Source: Cyclobacteriaceae bacterium
Lineage (GTDB): Bacteria; Bacteroidota; Bacteroidia; Cytophagales; Cyclobacteriaceae
Assembly (NCBI GenBank): GCA_019638235.1
Contig: JAHBUE010000001.1
Coordinates: 2,032,492-2,096,491, forward strand
DNA: 64,000 nucleotides
Direction: 5' to 3'
Position numbers and translations under genes: made by a program. The notes beneath the pieces were generated by a model, which saw only the letters and a program-made list of their open reading frames with translations, made no database searches and was not told the DNA's origin. Of the stretch, positions 34,127-43,112 are shown piece after piece (within the stretch, counting starts at the first letter, position 1; the number at the start of each line of letters is the position of its first letter).

Positions 34127-35161
34127 ATGAGCAAGGTCGTAACCTTTGGAGAAATTATGCTGCGGCTGGCCACTCCTGGCTTTCTCCGTTTTTCGCAAGC
34201 AACAGAACTGGAAGCCACCTATGGTGGAGGTGAAGCTAACGTGGCCGTGTCGCTGGCCAATTATGGAATTGATGCGCGCTTCGTTACCAGTTTACCAAAC
34301 AACGATATTGGCGATGCCGCCATTACTTCGCTGCGTGCCCGCAATGTTGACACCGCTTTTATTAACCGCAGTGGCGACAGAATCGGGATTTACTTTTTGG
34401 AATCGGGTGCGGTGAGCCGGGGTAGCAAGGTAATTTACGATAGGGCAAACAGTTCTTTTGCAAAACTAAAAAAAGGCGTAATTGATTGGGATAAAGCTTT
34501 TGAAGGGGCAACCTGGTTTCACTGGACGGGCATTACACCGGCAGTATCGGAAGGTGCCGCAGAAGTTTGCAAAGAAGCGTGTGAAGTTGCCGCAAAGAAA
34601 GGCATCACCATTTCTACCGACTTAAACTTCAGGAATAAATTATGGAAGTGGGGAAAACCGGCAGGCGAGGTGATGGAGGAATTGGTACAGCATTGCGATG
34701 TTATCTTAGGCAATGAAGAAGATGCCGACATGGTATTTGGTATTAAGCCCGAAGGTGTAGACGTTACCTCCGGCCATGTGGAAGGTGCGGCCTACGAATC
34801 GGTGGGCAGGCAACTAATGGCAAAGTTTCCGAAAGCAAAGAAAGTAATTATTACGTTGCGCGGTTCAATCAGCGCAAGTCATAACAGTTGGTCGGGGGTG
34901 TTGTGGAACGGCAAGAAACTTATTGAAGCGCCAACCTACCAGATTACACATATTGTAGATAGAGTAGGAGGAGGCGATTCGTTTATGGGTGGTTTGATTT
35001 ATGGCTTGCTGACCTATACGGATGATGACCAGAAAGCATTGAACTTCGCTGTTGCGGCATCGTGCCTCAAGCACACCATCAAAGGTGATTTTAATTTGGT
35101 TACTGTTGATGAAGTGGAGAAACTGATGAAAGGCGATGCTTCCGGTCGTGTATCGCGCTAA
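34127..35161 (+). CDS. kdgK: 2-keto-3-deoxygluconate kinase (PfkB family)
   Basis: This PfkB-type sugar kinase of 344 residues phosphorylates 2-keto-3-deoxygluconate to KDPG. Visible are TFGEIMLRLATPG, the substrate-binding EATYGGGEANVAVSLANYG, and the catalytic DRVGGGDSFMGGLIYGLL with the anion hole and base Asp. The ATG at 34127 fits the family N-terminus better than the TTG nine codons earlier. It heads a three-gene operon with the aldolase and ExuT-type transporter genes, and shares its control region with the divergent uxaA. Confidence 0.92.
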   Translation: MSKVVTFGEIMLRLATPGFLRFSQATELEATYGGGEANVAVSLANYGIDARFVTSLPNNDIGDAAITSLRARNVDTAFINRSGDRIGIYFLESGAVSRGSKVIYDRANSSFAKLKKGVIDWDKAFEGATWFHWTGITPAVSEGAAEVCKEACEVAAKKGITISTDLNFRNKLWKWGKPAGEVMEELVQHCDVILGNEEDADMVFGIKPEGVDVTSGHVEGAAYESVGRQLMAKFPKAKKVIITLRGSISASHNSWSGVLWNGKKLIEAPTYQITHIVDRVGGGDSFMGGLIYGLLTYTDDDQKALNFAVAASCLKHTIKGDFNLVTVDEVEKLMKGDASGRVSR

Positions 35162-35203
35162 CTAAAAATCGTAAATCCAAAATCATAAATCTAAAATAAC
35201 CAG

Positions 35204-35869
35204 ATGTCAGTTTTCTCAAGTCGAACCATACTGGAAACAATGCGTTCCACCGGGATGATACCCGTGTTTTATCATGCCGATATTGAAATAGCCAAAGCGG
35301 TTATGGATGCTTCCTACCGGGGAGGTGTTCGCGTTTTCGAATTTACCAATCGCGGAGGAAATGCATTTGATGTATTTACGCAACTGTTAACCCATGCACA
35401 ACAATACCCAGATATGGTGTTGGGCATCGGCACCATTATGAATGCCGAAACCACAAAGAAATTTATTGAAGCCGGTGCTCACTTTATTGTTTCGCCTATT
35501 CTAAAACCCGAAATGGCCGATGTGTGCAAACAACATGATGTTCCGTGGATACCCGGTTGTGCAACGTTAACGGAAATTGTTACGGCAAAAGAACATGGAG
35601 CATCTGTAATAAAAATTTTTCCTGGCTCTGTTCTCGGCCCTGGGTTTGTTTCTTCTGTATTGCCGGTTATACCGGGCTATCAGCTTATGCCCACTGGTGG
35701 CGTTGAGCCAACAAAGGAAAATCTTTCGGCCTGGTTTAAAGCGGGTGTGATGTGCGTGGGCATGGGCTCGCAATTGTTTAAGAAAGATATTATGGAGAAG
35801 AAAGATTGGCCTGCGCTTGAGAAGAGCGTGGCAGATGCCATGTCCATCATCCGCGAAATCAAAAAATAA
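35204..35869 (+). CDS. eda: KDPG aldolase (2-keto-3-deoxy-6-phosphogluconate / KHG aldolase)
   Basis: The 221-residue class I aldolase splits KDPG into pyruvate and glyceraldehyde 3-phosphate. The Schiff-base Lys137 is in ASVIKIFPGS and the general acid/base Glu46 in VFEFTNRGG; IPGCATLTEI and LMPTGGVEP are further family blocks. It follows kdgK by 42 bp and precedes the transporter gene by 24 bp, completing the lower part of uronate breakdown. Confidence 0.94.
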   Translation: MSVFSSRTILETMRSTGMIPVFYHADIEIAKAVMDASYRGGVRVFEFTNRGGNAFDVFTQLLTHAQQYPDMVLGIGTIMNAETTKKFIEAGAHFIVSPILKPEMADVCKQHDVPWIPGCATLTEIVTAKEHGASVIKIFPGSVLGPGFVSSVLPVIPGYQLMPTGGVEPTKENLSAWFKAGVMCVGMGSQLFKKDIMEKKDWPALEKSVADAMSIIREIKK

Positions 35870-35893
35870 TCAGTATCACCTAACCGCATACCA

Positions 35894-37255
35894 ATGGAAA
35901 ATCTGACAACTTCAAAAATGACCAACTACCGGTGGACGATTTGTGCGCTTGTGTTTTTTGCCACAACGGTTAACTACCTCGACCGGAACGTGTTGGGGTT
36001 GTTAAAAACCACGTTGTCGGATATTGGCATGTTTGGTGAAGATAAGGCTAACCAGGAACTCTATTATTCGTATGTGATTATGTCGTTTCAGATAGCCTAT
36101 GCGTTGGGGATGTTGGGCATTGGTCGTGTTATCGATAAAATCGGAACAAAACATGGCTATGGCATAGCGTTGTTTGGTTGGAGTCTGGCTGCCATCGGTC
36201 ATGCGTTTGCAAAAACTACTTTCGGATTCGGCTTCTGGCGTGCAGCGTTAGGTGTTACCGAAGCTGGAAATTTTCCTGCCGCCAATAAAACAATAGCAAA
36301 CTGGTTTCCGAAAAAAGAAAGAGCATTTGCAACCGGTATCTACAATTCAGGTGCGAATGTCGGTGCCATAGTAGCTCCGTTAACTGTTCCTTACATTGCA
36401 AAATCTATGGGCTGGGAGTGGGCCTTTATTCTTACAGGCGCTGTAGGATTGATCTGGTTGTTTTTCTGGTACAGGAGTTACAAAAGCCCCCTGGAGAAAC
36501 TTAAAGAGGGAAAACTCTCGCAAGCCGAGTACGACTACATTCACAGCGACCAGGATGAAGCCATTGTTGAGGATGAGACACAGGAAAAAGTTTCGTGGTT
36601 CAGGTTGTTGGGTTATCGTCAAACGTGGGCATTCTTTTTCGGTAAATTCCTTACCGACCCTATCTGGTGGTTCTTCCTCTTCTGGTTGCCCGCTTTTCTT
36701 TCCGGTGAAAACGCGCGCCATCTTGCTGACGGCCATCCTGAAAAAGTAATTGAATGGCCGTTGGCGGTAGCTGTTGTGTACATGGTAGCTACTGTTGGCA
36801 GTGTGTTGGGCGGCTGGTTGCCCAAGCGACTGATTAACAGTGGCATGGATGCCAACAAGGCGCGAAAAACTTCCATGTTTATTTATGCTGTAATTCCATT
36901 ATGCGTGTTGTTTGCCTCAACATTGGGTGAGATCAATACCTGGTATGCCGTTGCCATGATCGCTATGGCGTGTGCGGCTCACCAGGCATGGTCGGCCAAT
37001 ATTTTTACTACCGTTTCCGATATGTTTCCCAAGAAGGCTGTTGCTTCCGTTACCGGTATAGGGGGTATGTCGGGTGCGTTTGGTGGTATTTTAATTGCTT
37101 GGGCTGCCGGATTGTTGCTGAAACACTTCACTGAATTAGGAACCGTAGAGAAAGGTTACAGCATATTGTTTGTTGTTTGTGGTTCGGCCTATCTCATAGC
37201 GTGGGTAGTAATGCACCTGTTCGTGCCGAAGTTCAGGAAGATTACTGACCTTTGA
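35894..37255 (+). CDS. MFS hexuronate transporter (ExuT-like)
   Basis: The 453-residue, 12-segment anion:cation symporter carries the MFS loops NYLDRNVLG, IGRVIDKIGTKHGYG and GVTEAGNFPAANKTIANWFPKKERAFATGIYNSGANVGA, a stretch strongly shared with ExuT and related uronate transporters. It probably brings glucuronate or galacturonate from the periplasm, where GH115 and GH105 release uronates. It is the last gene of the kdgK-eda operon. Confidence 0.9.
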   Translation: MENLTTSKMTNYRWTICALVFFATTVNYLDRNVLGLLKTTLSDIGMFGEDKANQELYYSYVIMSFQIAYALGMLGIGRVIDKIGTKHGYGIALFGWSLAAIGHAFAKTTFGFGFWRAALGVTEAGNFPAANKTIANWFPKKERAFATGIYNSGANVGAIVAPLTVPYIAKSMGWEWAFILTGAVGLIWLFFWYRSYKSPLEKLKEGKLSQAEYDYIHSDQDEAIVEDETQEKVSWFRLLGYRQTWAFFFGKFLTDPIWWFFLFWLPAFLSGENARHLADGHPEKVIEWPLAVAVVYMVATVGSVLGGWLPKRLINSGMDANKARKTSMFIYAVIPLCVLFASTLGEINTWYAVAMIAMACAAHQAWSANIFTTVSDMFPKKAVASVTGIGGMSGAFGGILIAWAAGLLLKHFTELGTVEKGYSILFVVCGSAYLIAWVVMHLFVPKFRKITDL

Positions 37256-37320
37256 GTGAGATGGAATTAGGATGATTGGGGAATAATAACTACCTTTATC
37301 AGAATCGAAAACGTAAACCC

Positions 37321-37722
37321 ATGAGAAAGAGATTCATAACCCCCGTATTGATCTTTGTTCCGATCCTGTTTGTCCTTTTTGAATTTGGTTCCTGCATGAG
37401 AGGATCAATGCCATACCGAAACTATACGGTTGAGAAAGAATTTTTGGTAGACCGTATGGATAATTCCGATCCCGTATTTGCTTTCTATCCGGAAAATAGC
37501 CGCGAGAGATTTGTGTTTAAAGGCTGGTATGGTGAGTTTAACGGTAACAAACTTGACTCGTTGATAGGCAGGAAGGTTAAGATCAATTATGTAAAAACAA
37601 ATTCGCTTTACCTGGATAAATTGTTGAAGAATTTCAGGGTAGCCAGGCTTGAGGCTGATGGCATTGTTATCTTCGACAATATCATTGACCGGAGAGAGGC
37701 GAATAAATATGACTTGCAATAA
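37321..37722 (+). CDS. Small exported protein of unknown function
   Basis: 133 residues from the ATG that begins MRKRFITPVLIFVPILFVLFEFGSC. This is a membrane or weak lipoprotein-type signal (the lipobox is non-canonical), followed by a soluble domain (NYTVEKEFLVDRMDN, VKINYVKTNSLYLDKLLKNFRVARLE). No family is recognised. An earlier TTG start would add 15 polar residues before the signal and is less likely. It follows the ExuT gene by 65 bp but need not be part of that operon. Confidence 0.65.
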   Translation: MRKRFITPVLIFVPILFVLFEFGSCMRGSMPYRNYTVEKEFLVDRMDNSDPVFAFYPENSRERFVFKGWYGEFNGNKLDSLIGRKVKINYVKTNSLYLDKLLKNFRVARLEADGIVIFDNIIDRREANKYDLQ

Positions 37723-37747
37723 ATCTAACTCGCTTCTGTTTGCTGTT

Positions 37748-37777
37748 ACAACAACCCCCGATAACCTTAACAAGATT
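37748..37777. repeat. Duplicated 3' end of the tesA-type gene (decayed copy)
   Basis: ACAACAAC followed by CCCCGATAACCTTAACAAGATT matches 39104-39134 except for one missing G. At 39 kb this is the end of the esterase gene (NLVKVIGALL then stop). Read on the minus strand, the copy still gives VGNLVKVIG, with weaker similarity just upstream. It looks like the remnant of a second copy, left 1.35 kb away. Confidence 0.6.
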
Positions 37778-37846
37778 GCCGACTATTCCGGAAACGCCTT
37801 CCGGTAAAGAATATCTCAACCGTTAACGGAACAGAGTCATTCAGTC

Positions 37847-38410
37847 TTAAAATCTATACCCAATCCGTAAATGTAAATTCACGGCAACATCGCCCTCATT
37901 CTCTAAATATCTAGCGTTCTTTGCAAAGAAGTAGGAATATCCAATTCCAATTCCGGCTTCGTATGTAAAATGGTTTCCAATATTACGTCTGATTCCCCAG
38001 GTTGGAACGATTGAAATATCGGGTGCAACTCTCAGGTTGTCATAATTTGAAATCACGAACCAGTCGGGATGATAACTTGTTTTTAATGAGATGAAATTTC
38101 CGCTGTTCCCTTCAATTCGCCTGCCTTTCTTTACTCGTTTGTTTACATTATAATACCATCGGGGCTCTACTGTAATTACAGGCATTAACACAAATCCGGT
38201 TTTTTCATAAAAACTTCCGCCCCAAAGTCCTGTATCAAACCCGATTTCGCTTCGTAGTGTGGTTTGGTTTGATAATTTCTTTTCGTTATGTACCCAAATT
38301 CCTAAAAAACCGGTTTGAATTCCATAAGTTGATTTTTCGACACTTGCCGTTTGGGATTTTGCGATTATGGATAGTCCGCAGAAGATTAGAATCAATAATT
38401 TTTTCATCAT
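37847..38410 (-). CDS. Outer-membrane beta-barrel-type protein of unknown function
   Basis: About 187 residues from the ATG giving MMKKLLILIFCGLSIIAKSQ, a Sec signal. The mature part alternates in the manner of an 8-strand barrel (TYGIQTGFLGIWVHNEKKL, EAGIGIGYSYFFAK) and ends with aromatic LHLRIGYRF, the usual C-terminal outer-membrane signal. An ATG eight codons earlier also exists. It lies between the tesA remnant and a toxin-antitoxin pair, in what may be an inserted segment. No specific family is recognised. Confidence 0.7.
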   Translation of the reverse strand: MMKKLLILIFCGLSIIAKSQTASVEKSTYGIQTGFLGIWVHNEKKLSNQTTLRSEIGFDTGLWGGSFYEKTGFVLMPVITVEPRWYYNVNKRVKKGRRIEGNSGNFISLKTSYHPDWFVISNYDNLRVAPDISIVPTWGIRRNIGNHFTYEAGIGIGYSYFFAKNARYLENEGDVAVNLHLRIGYRF

Positions 38411-38515
38411 TGGTTCAGTTTTGTTTTTTAGCATTTCTTAAAATGTTGCCTTAGCTGTTTGTGCCCTCTTTGTTTTTATGCGGTTGATATTGTTTAGCCG
38501 TTGTCGAGTGAATGA

Positions 38516-38893
38516 TTAAGACGTACTATAAAAGTCCGTTTTCAATCCACGGTATTTGTTGAAATGCTTTTCGTTATTGGTTACCAGCGTAATACCATGA
38601 CTCATGGCTGTGCAGGCAATTAAAAAGTCGCAGTTTTGAGTTTTGGGTACTTCGTATAGGAACGATTGTTTTTTAACCGTTTCGGATACACGGTCATCTA
38701 TCGGTAATATGGTATATGAGCGTAATGTTTTTCTGGCTTCTTTTTTTCTATTGGCATTTGCAACAAACTCAACATACGTTACAATGCTGATACACATTTC
38801 CTGGTTCTTATATTTATTGAGTATGTGGAATGCTTCCTTTTTCTTACGATAAAGGTGGACGATTAGTGTAGTGTCAAATAAAACCCGAGGCAT
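38516..38893 (-). CDS. PIN-domain ribonuclease toxin (VapC-type)
   Basis: This is a 125-residue PIN domain. The acidic metal-site residues are Asp7 (VLFDTTLI), Glu42 (TYVEFVANA) and Asp89 (NCDFLIACTAM); TNNEKHF (106-111) replaces the last Asp by Asn, as in many VapC proteins. Such toxins cut tRNA or other RNA unless bound by the antitoxin. The antitoxin gene ends directly before its ATG (the stop codon abuts the start), so translation is coupled. Confidence 0.85.
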   Translation of the reverse strand: MPRVLFDTTLIVHLYRKKKEAFHILNKYKNQEMCISIVTYVEFVANANRKKEARKTLRSYTILPIDDRVSETVKKQSFLYEVPKTQNCDFLIACTAMSHGITLVTNNEKHFNKYRGLKTDFYSTS

Positions 38894-39058
38894 TTATTTG
38901 ATGAATTCAATTTTTTCTCCACTCTCCCAAACCTCTTTGAGGTCTTTAAGTATTGCTTCATAGTTTTTTCTGGTTTTTGCAGAAGCAGCCTTTTTAGCGG
39001 TTTTCTTTTTCATGGTTACTTTGGCCCTTTTTACAGCAGGTTTACTTTTCGTACTCAT
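38894..39058 (-). CDS. Small basic antitoxin partner of the PIN toxin
   Basis: 54 residues, beginning MSTKSKPAVKRAKVTMKKK. The N-terminal half is Lys/Ala-rich and basic (a likely nucleic-acid-binding tail) and the C-terminal half is a helix with YEAILKDLKEVWESGEKIEFIK, which fits a VapB-type clamp on the toxin. Its TAA directly precedes the PIN toxin ATG. The antitoxin role is inferred from position, size and coupling; the sequence is not a standard AbrB, RHH or Phd type that I can recognise. Confidence 0.75.
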   Translation of the reverse strand: MSTKSKPAVKRAKVTMKKKTAKKAASAKTRKNYEAILKDLKEVWESGEKIEFIK

Positions 39059-39101
39059 GGTCAGTTAGTTTACTGTCAAATTTAATAAATACCCCTCACC
39101 C

Positions 39102-39710
39102 TCACAACAACGCCCCGATAACCTTAACAAGATTACTTGCAATAATCCTATGCCCATCCGGGTTTGGGTGTATGCCATCAGGCAGATTTAGTTTTTCATT
39201 TCCGGCTACGCCTTCCAATAAAAATGGGATTAACGTGGCGTTGTTCTTCTTCGCTATTTCAGGAAACAGGTTGCGGAAAGCTGTGCCGTAATCGTTGCCC
39301 ATATTCGGGGGAACCATCATGCCGGCAACCACAATTTTTACATTCGGATTTTTGGCTTTCACTTTCTCAATAATAGCCTGGAGGTTGGCTTTGGTCTGTT
39401 CAATCGGAAGCCCGCGCAACCCATCGTTTGCGCCAAGCTCAAGCACAAAAATATCTATGGGCTGACGCAACACCCAATCAATGCGCCCCAGGCCGCCAGC
39501 GGTAGTTTCGCCACTAAGGCCGGCATTGATTACCTTACAATTTTTACCCTGTTGCCTGAGGTTCTGTTCCAATAAGGCAGGAAAGGCTTCTTCGGGTGTA
39601 AGGCCGTAACCGGCCGTGAGGCTATCGCCATAAAACATAATGGTTTTTGTGGTGGGCGCTCCCTGCACAATCAACAAGGCAACAATAATTCCCAATAACT
39701 TTCCGACCAT
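39102..39710 (-). CDS. tesA: SGNH/GDSL lysophospholipase-arylesterase (TesA-type)
   Basis: About 202 residues from the ATG giving MVGKLLGIIVALLIVQGAP, a short signal. SGNH blocks are all present: FYGDSLTAGYGL (nucleophile Ser), NAGLSGETTAGG (Gly), ELGANDGLRG (Asn) and LPDGIHPNPDGH (Asp and His). It hydrolyses thioesters and lysophospholipids in the periplasm. It is divergent from a YbbA/YbbP-type ABC pair, the same gene order as in Escherichia coli, which suggests a functional link. The 3' end is duplicated at 37748-37777. Confidence 0.9.
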   Translation of the reverse strand: MVGKLLGIIVALLIVQGAPTTKTIMFYGDSLTAGYGLTPEEAFPALLEQNLRQQGKNCKVINAGLSGETTAGGLGRIDWVLRQPIDIFVLELGANDGLRGLPIEQTKANLQAIIEKVKAKNPNVKIVVAGMMVPPNMGNDYGTAFRNLFPEIAKKNNATLIPFLLEGVAGNEKLNLPDGIHPNPDGHRIIASNLVKVIGALL

Positions 39711-39816
39711 GTAATTAGTTATTTGTTTGTTTAAATAAACTTTAAAGTTACGTTTACACACTTATGTAACGCTCAACACCTCAAAAAAGATGCCTGGGCG
39801 TAAAAAATACAACACC

Positions 39817-40506
39817 ATGAGTCAATATGTTCTGCAAGCCGAAGCATTAACCAAAACCTACCGGTCTGGGTCGGGTTCTTTAACGGTGCTTGATACTGTA
39901 AGTTTCTCCGTTCAACAGGGAAACACTATATCTATTGTAGGGCCAAGCGGTAGCGGCAAAACAACATTGCTGGGCTTATGTGCCGGATTAGACGTGCCAA
40001 CAAGCGGAATAATTTCGCTAATGGGCTTTAAGCTAAACGCCATGAGCGAAGACGACCGCGCCTATATCCGCAATCAGTATGTGGGTTTTGTGTTTCAGAA
40101 TTTTCAATTGCTGCCAACACTCACGGCATTGGAAAACGTAATGGTGCCGCTTGAACTACGTGGCGAAAAACACGTTCGCCAAAAGGCTGTTGAATTGTTG
40201 GTCAGGGTAGGGCTGGAAAAACGGGTTGACCATTATCCTTCGCAACTGTCGGGTGGGGAACAGCAGCGTGTGGCTATGGCGCGCGCCTTTATTACCGAGC
40301 CGAAAATTTTGTTTGCCGATGAACCAACCGGAAACTTAGATGATGAAAACGCATTGCACGTTACCGAGCTTTTGTTTTCGTTAAACAAGCAACAGGGCAC
40401 TACGTTGGTAATGGTAACACACAACCTGGAGTTGGCCAGAAAAACCGAACGCATTTTACGCATGAAGGGCGGCAAGTTGGTTGAGGAAGAACTTGTAGGC
40501 GCATGA
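39817..40506 (+). CDS. ABC transporter ATP-binding protein (YbbA/LolD-type)
   Basis: The 229-residue ATPase has Walker A GPSGSGKTT, a Q-loop (FVFQNFQLLPTLTALENVMVPLEL), signature LSGGEQQRVAMARA, Walker B ILFADEPTGNLDD and a switch His in MVTHNLE. This is the MacB/LolD class that drives FtsX-like permeases. An ATG nine codons upstream (39790) is also possible and has a purine-rich leader. Its stop overlaps the permease start by 4 bp (ATGA). The neighbouring tesA-type gene suggests YbbA. Confidence 0.92.
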   Translation: MSQYVLQAEALTKTYRSGSGSLTVLDTVSFSVQQGNTISIVGPSGSGKTTLLGLCAGLDVPTSGIISLMGFKLNAMSEDDRAYIRNQYVGFVFQNFQLLPTLTALENVMVPLELRGEKHVRQKAVELLVRVGLEKRVDHYPSQLSGGEQQRVAMARAFITEPKILFADEPTGNLDDENALHVTELLFSLNKQQGTTLVMVTHNLELARKTERILRMKGGKLVEEELVGA

Positions 40507-43070
40507 TTGAGTACATCATTAAGCTGAAGCGTAAAACACGCAACATGCTGCAAGACGGTTGGGTGTGGAAAATGGCATGGCGTGACGCGCGACATAATTT
40601 CTCGCGATTGTTTTTGTTCGTTGCTTCACTCATTACCGGTATTGCTGCGGTTGTTTCATTGGATTCGCTTAACAATTCACTTCAACAGGATATTGACCGC
40701 AACGCCAAAGAGTTGCTTGGCGCAGATATGGTTATCAACAGCGGCAGAAAATTAGAACCCGAACTTGAAGCACTATTTGATTCATTAAAACACGCGCAAG
40801 CCAACGAAGCGGATATGGCTTCTATGGTGTTGTTTAAACGAAGTGGTCAGTCGCGGTTGATACGGTTGGTTGCGCTGCAAGGCGATTTTCCTTTTTACGG
40901 TGCAGTAGAAACATTGCCGCCCAACGGGTATTCGCTTATGCGCGAACAGGGTTATGCCTTATTAGATGAAACATTAGCCAGCCAGTATGAAGTCAGCTCA
41001 GGTGATACAATTAAAATCGGAAATTCATTTTTTGAGGTAGCCGGTGTGGTTACTAAAATTCCGGGTGGCGGAGGTATCCTGTCAACGTTCACGCCCTCGG
41101 TTTACATTGCCATGTCGCAGTTGGATTCAACAGGCTTGGTTCAGTTTGGTAGTCGTGTGAGTTACAGGAAGTATCTTAAAACAGAAAGCGATGCCGAAAC
41201 GGAGGCGTTGGAAAAAACCATAAGGCCGGAAGTGCGAAAATATGGTCATCGGTACGACACCGTTCAGGAACGCAAGGAAGAGTTGGGCGAAGCCTTCCAA
41301 TCGGTTTATAGATTTTTTTCATTGCTTGCTTTTCTTGCATTGATATTGGGGTGTATTGGTGTAGCCAGTTCGGTTCATATCTATGCACGCGAGAAACGCG
41401 ATGAAGTAGCCATATTGCGTTGCGTTGGCTCTTCGGGTTGGCAGGCGTTTAATATTTATTTTATCCAGATTTTTTTACTCGGCATTGTGGGCAGTGTGGT
41501 GGGTGCTGCATTGGGGTTGGGCATTCAGCAATTAATACCACTTGTGTTTAAAGATATGTTGCCGGTAGAAGTAAGTTTCGCGGTATCGTGGAAGTCTTTT
41601 GCTATGGGTATCGCTATCGGTACAGTAGTGTCAGTTTTGTTTTCTATGCTTCCGCTTATGGCGGTGCGGTTTGTTCCGCCCTTAGCCGTTTTGCGTGCCG
41701 ATTTTGAACCCGCCCGTATTTTCTCAAAGGCGCGCATTGCCGTAGTGGCGCTGATTGTTTTATTCCCGATGTTTTTTGCAGCCGTTCAAACGCGAAGTGT
41801 ATTAATCGGGTTAGCTTTTTTTGGCGGATTGGCCGTAGCCCTCGGGTTGCTTGCGCTTGTGGCAACGCTACTTTTGTTTTTGGTCAGGAAATATTTTCCT
41901 ACAAACTCTTCTTTCATTTGGCGCCATGCGTTGTCAAACCTGTTCAGGCCAAACAATCAAACCCGAATGCTTATGGTGGCGATTGGATTGGGCGCATTCA
42001 TCATCACCACATTGAGTGTAGTAGAAAAAAGTTTGTTGAGCCAGGTGGAGTTTAGCGGGCAGGAAAATCAATCGAATACGGTTTTGTTTGATATTCAACC
42101 TTCGCAGAAGGATGGCGTAGTAAAGTTGATGGAAGAAAATAACCTGCCGGTTAACCAGGTTGTGCCGATTGTAACCTGCCGGTTGAGAGAATTGAAGGGG
42201 AGAAGCGTGGAAGAAGTGCAACGCGATACAACTGACCGCGTGCCTAACTGGGCGCTTACGCGCGAATACCGTGTAACGTATCGCGATAGCCTGCATCTTT
42301 CTGAAGAACTGATTAAAGGTGAACTTCAAAAGAAAACATTGGGGCAGGATTCGGTTTGGGTTACTATATCCGAAGGGTTGCAGGAAGAATTGGATGTTAA
42401 CATAGGCGACTCCTTAGTGTTTGATGTGCAGGGCATTCCTGTAAAGGTGCATATCAGCGGCATCCGCAAAGTACAATGGTCGAAAGACCCGCCTAATTTT
42501 ATTTTTGTGTTTCCAACCGGAGTGCTGGAACCTGCACCACAAGTTTATGTTACCGCCACGCGCGTTGACGACCAGCAGACGGCCAATAAATTTCAACAGG
42601 AGCTAATCATGTCATACCCGAATGTTTCGCTTATCGACCTCAGGCTGATATTAAGTACGGTAAATAACCTGTTTAACAAATTGAGTTCTGTTGTTCGGTT
42701 CCTGGCGTTGTTCAGCATCATCACCGGTTTGGTGGTGTTAAGCGGTGCAGTTATCAACAGTAAGTTTGTGCGCATGAAAGAAAATGTTTTACTTCGAACA
42801 ATTGGCGCACGCACGCGGCAAATCACGCGCATCACACTTATAGAATACGCTTACCTCGGTATTTTTTCAGCGCTTACCGGTATGATATTGTCCATTGGCG
42901 GAGGGTATTTGCTCACCACGTTTTTCTTTAAAATACAATTCGCATTCAATCCGCTCGAACTGGTTACCATTACCGTTGGCCTGGTATTGTTAACGATGCT
43001 TATCGGGTGGTGGAATTCGCGCGAAATTATTGCCACACCTCCGTTGCAGGTACTTAGGAAAGAGAGTTAA
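40503..43070 (+). CDS. FtsX-like ABC permease (YbbP-type)
   Basis: The 855-residue inner-membrane protein has about ten membrane segments in two FtsX-like halves. The first large periplasmic domain follows the N-terminal helix (VVSLDSLNNSLQQDIDRNAKELLGADMVI), then come FFSLLAFLALILGCIGVASSVHIYAREKRDEVAILRCVG and the C-terminal LRTIGARTRQITRITLIEY with its three final helices. With the upstream ATPase it forms a YbbAP-like complex, probably moving lipid-linked or hydrophobic substrates rather than a soluble nutrient. Translation is coupled to the ATPase gene. Confidence 0.92.
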   Translation: MIEYIIKLKRKTRNMLQDGWVWKMAWRDARHNFSRLFLFVASLITGIAAVVSLDSLNNSLQQDIDRNAKELLGADMVINSGRKLEPELEALFDSLKHAQANEADMASMVLFKRSGQSRLIRLVALQGDFPFYGAVETLPPNGYSLMREQGYALLDETLASQYEVSSGDTIKIGNSFFEVAGVVTKIPGGGGILSTFTPSVYIAMSQLDSTGLVQFGSRVSYRKYLKTESDAETEALEKTIRPEVRKYGHRYDTVQERKEELGEAFQSVYRFFSLLAFLALILGCIGVASSVHIYAREKRDEVAILRCVGSSGWQAFNIYFIQIFLLGIVGSVVGAALGLGIQQLIPLVFKDMLPVEVSFAVSWKSFAMGIAIGTVVSVLFSMLPLMAVRFVPPLAVLRADFEPARIFSKARIAVVALIVLFPMFFAAVQTRSVLIGLAFFGGLAVALGLLALVATLLLFLVRKYFPTNSSFIWRHALSNLFRPNNQTRMLMVAIGLGAFIITTLSVVEKSLLSQVEFSGQENQSNTVLFDIQPSQKDGVVKLMEENNLPVNQVVPIVTCRLRELKGRSVEEVQRDTTDRVPNWALTREYRVTYRDSLHLSEELIKGELQKKTLGQDSVWVTISEGLQEELDVNIGDSLVFDVQGIPVKVHISGIRKVQWSKDPPNFIFVFPTGVLEPAPQVYVTATRVDDQQTANKFQQELIMSYPNVSLIDLRLILSTVNNLFNKLSSVVRFLALFSIITGLVVLSGAVINSKFVRMKENVLLRTIGARTRQITRITLIEYAYLGIFSALTGMILSIGGGYLLTTFFFKIQFAFNPLELVTITVGLVLLTMLIGWWNSREIIATPPLQVLRKES

Positions 43071-43112
43071 GAATTTACTATTTTGCTCTCCAAAGTGGAA
43101 TTAAGAACGGGC

